Source: Massilia cavernae (GTDB taxonomy: Bacteria; Pseudomonadota; Gammaproteobacteria; Burkholderiales; Burkholderiaceae_D). Taken from it: a stretch of DNA of 51,056 bases. Below the pieces are notes generated by a model. The model had not been told where the DNA came from, did no database searches, and saw only the letters and a program-made list of their open reading frames with translations. The stretch lies in contig NZ_QYUP01000145.1 of NCBI RefSeq assembly GCF_003590855.1, positions 1 through 51,056 on the forward strand, read 5' to 3'. The position numbers and the translations under genes were made by a program. Shown here in pieces: positions 18,114-27,336 of this stretch. The first letter of the stretch is position 1. Each line of letters starts with the position of its first letter.

Positions 18114-18805
18114 GTGCAATTCGATGCCGTAGCACCGGGCAGCCACCCGCCCCTGATCTATCCGCCGTACAAATCGACGACCAAGCGTGGCCCGAGCCAG
18201 GAGCCGCTGCGGATCCGCGCGCCGGCGCCGGTGTCGACCAATCTGGCAGCCCGCAGCAGCCTGATTCTCCCGAACGACACCGACCTGACCTTGCACGGCC
18301 ACAGCGCCCCGCTCGGAGAAAAGATCGTCGTCAGCGGCGTAGTGCGCGACGAGGACGGCCGGCCGGTGCGCAATTCCCTGGTCGAAATCTGGCAGGCAAA
18401 TTCGGCCGGACGCTACTGGCACAACCGCGACCAGCATGAGGCACCGCTCGACCCGAACTTCTACGGCGTCGGCAAGATGCTGACCGACGACGAAGGCCGC
18501 TACCGTTTCGTCACGATCAAGCCCGGCCCTTACCCATGGGGCAACCACGACAAGGCATGGCGGCCGGCGCACATTCACTTTCCCTGTTCGGCAACGTGTA
18601 TGCGCAGCGCCTGGTGACCCAGATGTACTTCCCGAGCGATCCGCTGTTCGACTTCGACCCGATCTTCCAGAGCGTGCCCGACGCCGCCGCCCGCCAGCGC
18701 CTGGTGTCGCGCTTTAGCATGGACAAAACGGTCCATGGCGAGATGCTCGGCTACGAATTCGACATCGTGCTGCGCGGCCGCGGCGCCACACCCATGAACC
18801 TGTAA
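18114..18805 (+). pseudogene. pcaH: protocatechuate 3,4-dioxygenase beta subunit, one-base frameshift
   Basis: The beta subunit carries the non-heme iron that splits protocatechuate between its two OH groups to beta-carboxymuconate. GTG 18114 has AGGAG at 18102-18106. The product matches through EIWQANSAGRYWHNRDQH, the GPYPWGN Tyr and RPAHIHF, i.e. the Tyr and His iron ligands. Then one base is missing at 18579-18584 (TTTCCC where TTTTCCC is expected), and the true continuation SLFGNVYAQRLVTQMYF is in the next frame, running to the stop at 18803-18805. With one base restored it is a normal 230-residue PcaH. Because the rest of the operon is intact, a sequencing error is quite possible. Confidence 0.85.
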
Positions 18806-18819
18806 CGAGGACCGACGCC

Positions 18820-19320
18820 ATGACGCTTCCAATTTCCCCTTCCCAGACCATCGGCCCGTTTTCGCACGAGGCATGGCGCTGGGCTTGCGCCGCCAGCGAA
18901 AGCGCAGGCGGCGCAATCATCATCAACGGCATCCTGCGCGATGGCGACGGCGCGCCTGTCGACGACGCCATGATCGAGGCCTGGTCGCCCGGCGCCGCGG
19001 CGGCCGAGGAAGGCGCCACCCTGCCCGGCTTCCGGCGCGAGCCGACCGACGAGAAGGGCGAATTTTCCATGCGCCTGGCGCGTCCCGCATCTGGCGAGCC
19101 GGCTGCGCTGGTGACCATTTTCGCGCGCGGACTGCTGCTGCACCAGTTCACCGCCGTGTTCCTGAACGACGACGACGGCCTGGCCGCTTCCGGCATGCTG
19201 CGCCAGGTGCCGGCCGAACGCCGCGCCACGCTGGTCGCCCGCAGGACCGGCGCAGCCATCTATGCATGGGAAATCAACCTGCAGGGCGCGCACGAAACCG
19301 TGTTCTTCGATTATGAGTAA
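18820..19320 (+). CDS. pcaG: protocatechuate 3,4-dioxygenase alpha subunit
   Basis: A 166-residue intradiol dioxygenase alpha subunit, shorter than the usual 190-200 residues. It starts with the family-typical SQTIGPFSHEAW, then GGAIIINGILRDGDGAPVDD and the EAW segment matching the beta subunit's EIWQA. The alpha subunit helps form the active-site pocket but does not itself bind iron. It lies 14 bases after pcaH and 27 before pcaB, within one operon. Confidence 0.9.
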   Translation: MTLPISPSQTIGPFSHEAWRWACAASESAGGAIIINGILRDGDGAPVDDAMIEAWSPGAAAAEEGATLPGFRREPTDEKGEFSMRLARPASGEPAALVTIFARGLLLHQFTAVFLNDDDGLAASGMLRQVPAERRATLVARRTGAAIYAWEINLQGAHETVFFDYE

Positions 19321-19347
19321 GCGAGCAGGCGCGCGCAGGAGGCAGGC

Positions 19348-20727
19348 ATGACTGTTTCGTTATTCGACAACTTCTTGACCACGCGCGAAATGAGTGCGGT
19401 ATTCGACGACGCCGCCGTGGTGCAAGCCATGTTCCGCTTCGAGGAGTGCCTGGCGCGGGCGCAGGCGGCGCAGGGCATGATTCCCGAAGCAGCAGCGCGC
19501 GCGATTGCCGGGGTGTGCAAGGCGCCGCTGTACGACATCGGCGCGCTGGTCCATGCCGGCCGCAGCGCCGGCAGCGTCGCGATCCCGCTGGTGAAAGAAC
19601 TGACCAAGACGGTGGCGCTGTACGACAAGGAAGCGTCCAGCTTCGTTCACTGGGGCAGCACCAGCCAGGACGTGATCGACACGGCGATGGTACTGGTGAC
19701 ACGCGAGGCGCTCGAATTGCTCGACGCCGGCCTGGCGCAGCTGACGGCTGCCTTGCTCGCGCTGGCCGAACGGCACATCGACACGCCGGTGCTGGCACGT
19801 ACCTTGATGCAGCCGGCCCAGGTCAGCAGCTTCGGCTTCAAGCTGGCCGGCTGGGCGGCGCCGCTGGTGCGCGCCCGCCTGCGCTTGCGCGACACCGCCG
19901 CGCGCTCGCTGCAGCTGCAGTTGGGCGGCGCGGTCGGGACGCTTTCGGCGATGGGGGCGCAAGGTCGAGCCGTCGCGGCACACATGGCCGACGAACTGGG
20001 CCTGGCCTGCCCCGCATCGAACTGGCACACCCAGCGCGACGAATGGGTGCGGCTGGGCCTGGAAGTGGCCGTGTTGACCGGCAGCCTGGGCAAGATCGCG
20101 ACCGACCTGGCGCTGATGGCCCAGGGCGAGATCGGCGAACTGGCCGAACCGTCCGGCGTGGGCAAGGGCGGCTCGTCTGCCATGCCGCACAAGCGCAATC
20201 CGGTCGGCGCAATGACCGCGCTGGCCGCCGCCGCGCGCAGCCCGCATGCCGCAGCCGCGTTGCTCGGCACGATGGGCCAGCAGCACGAGCGCGGCCTTGG
20301 CAACTGGCAGGCAGAACTGGCCGAGTGGCCGGGCCTGTTCCTGTCGGCGCACGGTGCGCTGGCGGCGCTCAATGAAGCGATCGGCGGACTGCAGGTCGAC
20401 CCGGCGCGCATGCGCGCCAACATCGACGCGCTGGGCGGTCTGGTTTTCGCCGAGGCGGTGGCAGGCTACCTGGCCGGCTTCATTGGCCGCCCCGCCGCCC
20501 ACACCATGCTTGAAACACTGTCGCGCGTCGCGGTGGAGAGCGGGCGCCACCTGGCCGACGTGGTTTCCGACGCCATCGACGCCGATCCAGTATTGCGCAA
20601 CCAGGTCGACCTGGCGCATTGGCAGTCGCTGTTCCACCCGGTGGCCGCTGCGGCGCCCGGCGCGGCTGCCGCGCGCGCCCTGCTCGGCCACCTGCACGAC
20701 ATCCAACGCAAGGACGAAACCACATGA
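19348..20727 (+). CDS. pcaB: 3-carboxy-cis,cis-muconate cycloisomerase
   Basis: A 459-residue member of the fumarase/aspartase superfamily. It carries the signature GSSAMPHKRNP (about residues 275-285) with the mobile catalytic-Ser loop, and HWGSTSQDVIDTA near residue 100. It converts beta-carboxymuconate to gamma-carboxymuconolactone, step two of the protocatechuate branch. A good ribosome site (GGAGGCAGG, 19339-19347) precedes the ATG. The stop overlaps the next ATG by four bases. Confidence 0.95.
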   Translation: MTVSLFDNFLTTREMSAVFDDAAVVQAMFRFEECLARAQAAQGMIPEAAARAIAGVCKAPLYDIGALVHAGRSAGSVAIPLVKELTKTVALYDKEASSFVHWGSTSQDVIDTAMVLVTREALELLDAGLAQLTAALLALAERHIDTPVLARTLMQPAQVSSFGFKLAGWAAPLVRARLRLRDTAARSLQLQLGGAVGTLSAMGAQGRAVAAHMADELGLACPASNWHTQRDEWVRLGLEVAVLTGSLGKIATDLALMAQGEIGELAEPSGVGKGGSSAMPHKRNPVGAMTALAAAARSPHAAAALLGTMGQQHERGLGNWQAELAEWPGLFLSAHGALAALNEAIGGLQVDPARMRANIDALGGLVFAEAVAGYLAGFIGRPAAHTMLETLSRVAVESGRHLADVVSDAIDADPVLRNQVDLAHWQSLFHPVAAAAPGAAAARALLGHLHDIQRKDETT

Positions 20728-21974
20728 GCCACGATCCGATCGACCACGACCTCGAGCGCGGCATGCGCAACCGCCGCCGCATCCTCGGCGACGCGTGGGT
20801 CGACAAGTCCCTCGCAAACACCAACAGCTTCAACGCCGACTTCCAGGGCCTGATCACGCGCTTTGCCTGGCACGAGATCTGGGGCCGCCCAGGCCTGGAG
20901 TACAAGGTGCGGCGCGTCATCGTGCTGGCCTCGACGATGGCGCTGGCGCGCTGGGAAGAATTCGAGCTGCACGTACGCGCAGCCCTGCTGGACGACAGCG
21001 GGCAAGGCCTGGACCCGGCCGAACTGAAGGAAGTACTGATGCAGGCGGCGATTTACTCCGGCGTCCCGGCGGCCAACACCGGGATTTCGCTGGCCCAGCA
21101 CATCCTGGCCGAACTCGGAATGGCGCCTGAACCTACGCCCGGCGCGATTGCCGCGCACCCTGGCGTGGGGCGCGAAAGTGTCACCGCCAGCCAGCCCGCG
21201 CTTCACTACACGGTGCGTCCGCCGCGCAGCGGCAAGGCGCCGCGGCATACCGTGGTGCTCTCGCACGCGCTCGGGTGCGACCTGGACATGTGGGACGAGC
21301 TGGCCAACAGGCTGGCGGCCGACTGCCGCGTAATCAGCTACGATCACCGCGGCCACGGCGCCTCGGACGCGCCGGCGGGGCCTTACACGATGGCCGACCT
21401 GGCCGACGACGCGGCGCGCCTGCTGCGCGAGCTCGACTCCGGCCCGGTGGTCTGGATCGGCTTGTCGATGGGAGGCATGGTCGGGCAGGAGCTGGCGCTG
21501 CGCCACCCCTCCCTTGTGGCCGCGCTGGTGGTCGCGAACTCCAGCTCCGGCTATCCGGATGCGGCGCGCGCAATGTGGCAGGAACGTATCGCCGCAGTTA
21601 AGGCAGGCGGTGTCGAAGCGATTGCCGACGCTGTCATGGGCCGCTACTTCCATGAGGACTTCCGCGCCGCGCAGCCGGCCACCGTGGCGCGCTACAGGCG
21701 CCGGCTGGTTGCAACCGGCACCGCCGGCTACGTCGCCTGCTGCGCCGCGGTGGCAGGCGTCGATACCACCGGACGCTTGGCGCAGGTGGCCGTCCCGACC
21801 CTGGTCATCGCCGGTGAACTCGACGCCGGCACGCCGCTGCCGATGTCGGAGGCGATCGCGCGCGAGGTGCAGCATGGCGGGCTGGAAGTCATCGAGGACG
21901 CCTCGCACCTGTCGGCGGTCGAGCAACCGGAACGCTTTGCCGCCCTGGTCCACCAATTCATGCTTGGCCTGTAG
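20724..21974 (+). CDS. fused carboxymuconolactone decarboxylase / enol-lactone hydrolase (C-D order)
   Basis: A 416-residue two-domain enzyme. Residues 1-130 are a PcaC-type carboxymuconolactone decarboxylase (RRRILGDAWVDKS, FNADFQGLITRFAW, ARWEEFELHVRAAL). After a linker, residues 155-416 are a PcaD-type alpha/beta hydrolase with nucleophile GLSMGG, acid Asp in GELDAGTP and His in DASHLSAVE. One protein would thus decarboxylate gamma-carboxymuconolactone and hydrolyse the enol-lactone to beta-ketoadipate. ATG 20724 overlaps the pcaB stop. The better-known fusion, PcaL of actinobacteria, has the opposite order (hydrolase first). Confidence 0.93.
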   Translation: MSHDPIDHDLERGMRNRRRILGDAWVDKSLANTNSFNADFQGLITRFAWHEIWGRPGLEYKVRRVIVLASTMALARWEEFELHVRAALLDDSGQGLDPAELKEVLMQAAIYSGVPAANTGISLAQHILAELGMAPEPTPGAIAAHPGVGRESVTASQPALHYTVRPPRSGKAPRHTVVLSHALGCDLDMWDELANRLAADCRVISYDHRGHGASDAPAGPYTMADLADDAARLLRELDSGPVVWIGLSMGGMVGQELALRHPSLVAALVVANSSSGYPDAARAMWQERIAAVKAGGVEAIADAVMGRYFHEDFRAAQPATVARYRRRLVATGTAGYVACCAAVAGVDTTGRLAQVAVPTLVIAGELDAGTPLPMSEAIAREVQHGGLEVIEDASHLSAVEQPERFAALVHQFMLGL

Positions 21975-22000
21975 GCCATTTACCCACCACCGAGAACACC

Positions 22001-22699
22001 ATGATTAACAAAATCTCAGCGTCGGTAGAAGAAGCCCTCGCCCCCATCCAGGATGGCGCCACCGTCATGATCGGCGGCTTTGGAGGCGCTGGCCAGCCGG
22101 CCGAACTGATCGACGGGCTGATCGCGCACGGCGCGCGCGACCTCGTCGTTGTCAACAATAATGCCGGCAACGGCGATACCGGCCTGGCCGCGCTGCTCAA
22201 GGCCGGCCAAGTGCGCAAGATCATCTGCTCGTTCCCGCGCCAGGCCGACTCGCATGTGTTCGATGCGCTATACCGCGCCGGCAAGCTCGAGCTCGAACTG
22301 GTCCCGCAGGGGAACCTGGCCGAGCGGATCCGCGCCGCAGGCGCCGGCATCGGTGCATTCTTTACCCCGACCGGTTACGGCACCCTGCTGGCCGAGGGCA
22401 AGGAGACACGCGAGATTGGCGGAAAAATGTATGTCCTGGAGCAGCCGATCCACGCCGACGTGGCGCTGATCAAGGCCGAAAAAGGCGACCGCTGGGGCAA
22501 CCTGGTGTACCGCATGACGGCCCGTAATTTCGGCCCCGTGATGGCCAGCGCCGCGGCGCTGACGATCGCATCGGTGCACGAGCTGGTCGAACTGGGCAGC
22601 CTCGATCCCGAGGCGGTTGTCACCCCCGGCCTGTTTGTGCAACGCCTGGTCCAGGTGCCGCGCACCGTCACCGGCCCGGCCGGCTTCAAAACGGCATGA
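22001..22699 (+). CDS. pcaI: 3-oxoadipate CoA-transferase subunit A
   Basis: A 232-residue CoA-transferase alpha subunit. It starts with the Gly-rich MIGGFGGAGQPAEL and has the ENG-free alpha-type core FTPTGYGTLLAEGKE. With PcaJ it moves CoA from succinyl-CoA to beta-ketoadipate. It is 26 bases after the PcaC-PcaD fusion, in the operon. Confidence 0.94.
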   Translation: MINKISASVEEALAPIQDGATVMIGGFGGAGQPAELIDGLIAHGARDLVVVNNNAGNGDTGLAALLKAGQVRKIICSFPRQADSHVFDALYRAGKLELELVPQGNLAERIRAAGAGIGAFFTPTGYGTLLAEGKETREIGGKMYVLEQPIHADVALIKAEKGDRWGNLVYRMTARNFGPVMASAAALTIASVHELVELGSLDPEAVVTPGLFVQRLVQVPRTVTGPAGFKTA

Positions 22700-22722
22700 C
22701 CCATCGAGCGGAGAACAAGGAA

Positions 22723-23382
<660 letters not shown>

Positions 23383-23397
23383 GAACAGGAGACATCG

Positions 23398-24600
23398 ATG
23401 CAAGACGCATTTATCTGCGACGCACAGCGCACCCCGTTCGGCCGTTACGGCGGCGCCTTATCCGGCGTGCGCGCCGACGACCTTGGGGCCATCCCGCTGC
23501 GCGCGCTCATCGACCGCAATCCGCAGGTCGACTGGAACGCGGTGGACGACCTGGTTTACGGCTGCGCCAACCAGGCCGGTGAAGACAACCGCAACGTCGC
23601 ACGCATGTCGGCGCTGCTGGCCGGCCTGCCGGCCGGCGTGCCGGCGACGACCATCAACCGGCTGTGCGGCTCCGGCATGGATGCCGTCGGCACCGCGGCG
23701 CGCGCCATTAAAAGCGGCGAGGCGAAGCTGATGATCGCCGGCGGCGTAGAAAGCATGAGCCGTGCCCCGTTCGTGATGGGCAAAGCCGACAGCGCGTTCT
23801 CGCGCGCCATGAAAATGGAAGACACCACGATGGGCTGGCGTTTCGTCAACCCCGCGCTCAGGCAGCAGTACGGCGTCGACACCATGCCGCAGACGGCCGA
23901 ACACGTGGCCGCCGAATACGGCATCAGCCGCGCCGATCAGGACCGCTTCGCGCTGGCCAGCCAGCAGAAGGCGATCGCCGCGCAGGCGGCCGGCGTATTC
24001 GACAGCGAGATCGCGCCAGTCGGCATCGCGCAGAAAAAGGGGGACCCGCTACTGTTCGCGCAGGACGAGCATCCGCGCGCGACGTCGCTCGACATCCTCG
24101 CCAAGCTCAAACCAGTGGTCAGCGCGGACGGCTCGGTCACTGCCGGCAATGCATCGGGTATCAACGATGGCGCCTGCGCCCTCTTGCTGGCCAATGCGGA
24201 AGGCGCCGCGCGCCATGGACTGACGCCGCGTGCGCGCGTGGTGGCGATGGCCACGGCTGGCCTGGCGCCGCGCGTCATGGGCATGGGCCCCTACCCCGCC
24301 ACGCTCAAGGTGCTGGCCATGACCGGCATGACGCTCGGCCAGTTCGCCGTGATCGAATTGAACGAAGCGTTCGCCGCACAGGGATTGGCGGTCATGCGCG
24401 CACTGGGACTGCAGGACGACGACCCGCGCGTGAATCCAAATGGCGGCGCGATCGCGCTGGGCCACCCATTGGGCGCGTCCGGGGCTCGCCTTGTAACAAC
24501 TGCAGTGAACCAGCTTCACCGAACAGGCGGGCGGTATGCACTGTGCACGATGTGTATCGGGGTTGGCCAGGGCATTGCCATAGTGCTCGAACGCGCGTAG
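23398..24600 (+). CDS. pcaF: beta-ketoadipyl-CoA thiolase
   Basis: A 400-residue thiolase. The acyl-enzyme Cys is in NRLCGSGMDAVG (about residue 90), the His in GGAIALGHPLGASGARL, and the second Cys in CTMCIGVGQG near the C-terminus. It cleaves beta-ketoadipyl-CoA to succinyl-CoA and acetyl-CoA, the last pathway step. It ends the pca operon, 15 bases after pcaJ. A damaged copy of part of a similar thiolase gene lies at 44.07 kb. Confidence 0.95.
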   Translation: MQDAFICDAQRTPFGRYGGALSGVRADDLGAIPLRALIDRNPQVDWNAVDDLVYGCANQAGEDNRNVARMSALLAGLPAGVPATTINRLCGSGMDAVGTAARAIKSGEAKLMIAGGVESMSRAPFVMGKADSAFSRAMKMEDTTMGWRFVNPALRQQYGVDTMPQTAEHVAAEYGISRADQDRFALASQQKAIAAQAAGVFDSEIAPVGIAQKKGDPLLFAQDEHPRATSLDILAKLKPVVSADGSVTAGNASGINDGACALLLANAEGAARHGLTPRARVVAMATAGLAPRVMGMGPYPATLKVLAMTGMTLGQFAVIELNEAFAAQGLAVMRALGLQDDDPRVNPNGGAIALGHPLGASGARLVTTAVNQLHRTGGRYALCTMCIGVGQGIAIVLERA

Positions 24601-24616
24601 CAATAGGGCCGAACCG

Positions 24617-24660
24617 CGGAGACCCTACATGCAAGCTCAAGCAAACTTGCGCTAGCTCGC
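24617..24660 (+). repeat. copy 1 of a 44-base element with mini-ORF M(Q/H)AQANLR
   Basis: This stretch matches 32166-32210 at nearly every base: CGGAGACCCT, then ATG and an eight-codon ORF reading MQAQANLR before TAG. The other copy reads MHAQANLR, and a Leu codon differs silently (TTG/CTG). It follows directly after pcaF and precedes an aldehyde dehydrogenase scrap. It could be a leader peptide region or the shared 5' end of a moved gene. Confidence 0.7.
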
Positions 24661-24664
24661 CTCT

Positions 24665-24755
24665 TTTGCACCGGCGGCGGCCGCTCTGGCGGCCGGCAAC
24701 AGCGTGATGCTGAAGCCCAGCGATTTGACGCCGCCTGTCGACACTGCAGTCCACC
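24665..24755 (+). pseudogene. scrap of a coniferyl-aldehyde-dehydrogenase-like gene
   Basis: About 85 bases (TTTGCACCGGCGGCGGCCGC onward) are almost identical to the inside of the aldehyde dehydrogenase gene at 42.3-43.7 kb, the segment coding AAAALAAGNSVMLKPSDLTP (there on the minus strand, about 43213-43300). A two-base loss (GCCGCCTGTC where the full gene has GCCGCGCCTGTC) breaks the frame, and both ends stop abruptly. It is a remnant of a second or relocated copy, not a gene. Confidence 0.8.
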
Positions 24756-24778
24756 CCAAGCGATCGTTTCAGCGGCGC

Positions 24779-25372
24779 TCAGGCTTGATCGAGCATGCGC
24801 GCCAGCTCCACGGCCGAGCGTATCTCCAGCTTTTTCATGATCCGACCGCGGTGCGCTTTGACGGTGCGCTCGGTGGTGCCAAGCGCGGCTGCGACCTGCT
24901 TGTTCAGGCAGCCTTTGGCGAGCAGCAGCGCCACCTCGCGCTCACGGATGCTGAGCCGCGCCAACTGCTGTTCGCGTGCATGGCGCAGCGCCTCCTCGGC
25001 TTGGGACTGGGCCCCGCGCGCCAGCGCGCGAGCTATGGCCTCGCTTAGGGCGGCGCGGCCAACCGGCTTGGTCAGAAAATCCTCCGCGCCGGCCTTGATC
25101 GCCCGCACGCTCATCTGGATGTCGCCCTGCCCGGTGATGAAGATCACCGGCATGTGGTTTACGTGCGCCACCAGGCCCGCCTGTAAATCCAGGCCTGACA
25201 GGCCGGGCATATGCACATCGAGCAGCAGGCAGCCGGCCGCGGGCGCGGGCGCCGCGAGAAAGGCCTGGGCGCTCTCATATTCCTGGACCGTATGCCCGAG
25301 CGCGCGCAGCAAGCCCGCCAGCGCGCTGCGGAAACCCAGGTCGTCGTCGACCAGGTGCAGGACCGGCGTCAT
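24779..25372 (-). CDS. FixJ/StyR-family response regulator
   Basis: A 197-residue response regulator. The receiver domain has the DDD acidic pocket near residue 9, the phospho-Asp in LLLDVHMPG and Lys in FLTKP. A LuxR-type helix-turn-helix follows (LSIREREVALLLAKG, NKQVAAALGTTERTVKAHR). Its ATG overlaps the stop of the upstream histidine kinase, so the two form a two-component pair. FixJ/StyR members often control catabolic genes. The divergent sulfatase gene, with an inverted repeat in its promoter gap, is the nearest candidate target. Confidence 0.9.
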   Translation of the reverse strand: MTPVLHLVDDDLGFRSALAGLLRALGHTVQEYESAQAFLAAPAPAAGCLLLDVHMPGLSGLDLQAGLVAHVNHMPVIFITGQGDIQMSVRAIKAGAEDFLTKPVGRAALSEAIARALARGAQSQAEEALRHAREQQLARLSIREREVALLLAKGCLNKQVAAALGTTERTVKAHRGRIMKKLEIRSAVELARMLDQA

Positions 25373-27196
25373 GGGGACGGCGCCGCAGCACTTGGCAGGC
25401 TGAAGCGAAACAACGCGCCGCCGCAGGCCGGCTGTTCCACCTCGAGCGTGCCGCCATGGCGTTCCAGGATGCTTCGGCTGATCGACAGGCCGACCCCCAG
25501 GCCATCCGGTTTGGTGCTGAAAAACGGCTCGAACAGGCGCTCAGCCACAATCCCCGACAAGCCAGGCCCGCAGTCGGAGACACACACGTCGGCCCCGCCG
25601 GCGGCGTTGCGCGCGCTGCGGATAGTCACCCTGCGCTGTTCCGGCGCCATCTGCTGCAGCGCGTCGAGCGCGTTCAGGACCAGATTCAGCGTGACCTGCT
25701 GGATCTGCACGCCGTCGGCCACCACCTCGGGTACCGTGTCGCACAATTGCAGCCGCAATTCGGTGTCGCGCATGTGTACTTCCACCCGCAGGATGCGCGC
25801 CACCTCATGCAGCAGTGGGTTGAGCGCCAGCCGCTGTGGCTGGCCGGCGTTGTTGGCGATCCAGGCGCGCAGCCGGACCAGCACGGCTGCGGCACGCAGG
25901 TTGTCTTCGCGGATGGCCGCGATCAGTGCGCGCAATTCGTGGTGCGAAGGTCGGGGCGAATCGAGCAGCAGTTCGGCGGTCTCGGCGTAGCTGAGGATGG
26001 CGCCGAGCGGTTGGTTGATTTCGTGCGCCAGCGCCGCCGACAGTGCGCCAACCGCGCCGATTCGGTCCAACCGTGCCAGTTCGCCCAAGTGTTGGCGGGC
26101 TCGCCGCTCGGCGCTCCAGCAGTAGCGCGCCGATCAGGATGCTCTGGATCGCCAGCACCAGGGCCGTGATCAACACCACGCCCCGATAGGCCTCCCACAG
26201 GCCGGGTGGCTGAAACAGCACTTCGCTGCCGGCTGGCAGCGCAGCGCTGGCGATCCCGGCGCGCTGCAGTGCGCGCCAATCGAACTGCAGGCGTGGCGCG
26301 CTGTGCGGTTCGAACCCGATCCGCTCGGGTGGAACCCCGTCCAGCAGCCGGTTCAATTGCGAGGCGACGTCGCGCGCATAGGTCGTCGGCGAACTAACCC
26401 AGCCGCCGATGGCGCCGGCCCCGACCAGGGTGGTGGCGTCGGCGAAGATCGGCGCCTGCGTCACCGGCGCCAGCACGCGCACCATGTCGTAGGACGTCAT
26501 CACGGCCGAGGTGCGGGTCGTAGCGGGCGCGGCGAAGTACAGTGCCGTGTCAGGCGGCAGTTGCAGGACGCGCCGCACCAGCACTTCCGGCTCCAGGCCG
26601 CTCAGGTCGATCAGCCCGGCACGCTGCAGCCATGGCTGCAATCCGGCGCGCCAGTTCCGCCGGATCGGGTCGTGGTCGAGGCCAGCGCTAATGACCGCGA
26701 TATGTCGCGTTTTTGGCAACAGGGCGAACATCAGCGCCAGGTTGCCCGCAACATGATCGTGTTTCAGCAAGCCGGTCACGCGCGGCACCTGTGCCAGCGC
26801 CGCGGCGTGGACCGGATCGAGCTCCGGCGCGACCACTGCCGCCAGCGGCCACAGGCGGTCGCGCAGGGCGAGCGCGATCGGCAGCTGATCGGGAAACAGC
26901 GGGATGATCGCGTCATACGCAGTCCCGGCGTACTTTTCGGTGAGCCAGTGCGGCAGTGGCGCGTCCGTGCCAACCGGTGGCTGCTGCAGGGCTTCAAGAT
27001 GGAGTTCGGCGTGTGCATGCTTGCGCAGCAGCTCGCCGCGCAAGGCCTCGCCAAGCTGCAGCGTCCAGGGCGCAGTGGCGCCGCCAGGCACCAGCACCAG
27101 CACCTTGGCCGGCGCCGCGCAGCTGCCCCATCGCGCGCTGCTGCACAGAGCGATCAGCAGCAACAGGCGGTACGCGGGTCGGGACAAGAAAGTCAT
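25369..27196 (-). pseudogene. sensor histidine kinase, one-base frameshift
   Basis: From ATG 27196: a signal or membrane segment, then about 300 residues resembling periplasmic ABC-type substrate-binding sensors (VLVLVPGG, AVISAGLDHDP, IGGWVSSPTTYARDVASQLN), a membrane helix (VVLITALVLAIQSILIGALL) and LLERRA. There, around 26101-26115, the frame changes: the kinase continues as RRARQHLGELARLDRIGAVG in the next frame. One extra base (or two lost) explains the change. The kinase part has the H-box LAHEINQPLG, N-box LNLVLNALDAL and G-boxes DCGPGLSG and GVGLSISRSI. Repaired length would be about 608 residues. It pairs with the adjacent response regulator. Confidence 0.8.
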
Positions 27197-27257
27197 GGCG
27201 TCGTAGCGGCGTTACGGGGAACAAATAAGCTGAGGGTACGACAGCTGGAGCCAGGCC

Positions 27258-27281
27258 GCTAGTGTACCTAGTGACACTAGC
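27258..27281. promoter_or_regulatory. inverted repeat in the kinase/sulfatase promoter gap
   Basis: GCTAGTGT (27258-27265) and ACACTAGC (27274-27281) are perfect 8-base arms with an 8-base spacer. They lie between the histidine kinase start (27196, minus) and the sulfatase start (27337, plus), at a distance suitable for an activator site. Binding of the adjacent LuxR-type response regulator is a guess from location. Confidence 0.5.
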
Positions 27282-27336
27282 CGCTCACCGCGTTTGTGTC
27301 GATTATTGGGCTTCACACATAATAACGGAGATAAGC

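Noticed and set aside
19360..20817. 485-codon minus-strand frame
   Set aside because: Antisense to pcaB, which carries the full fumarase-type signature; composition is typical of a shadow frame.
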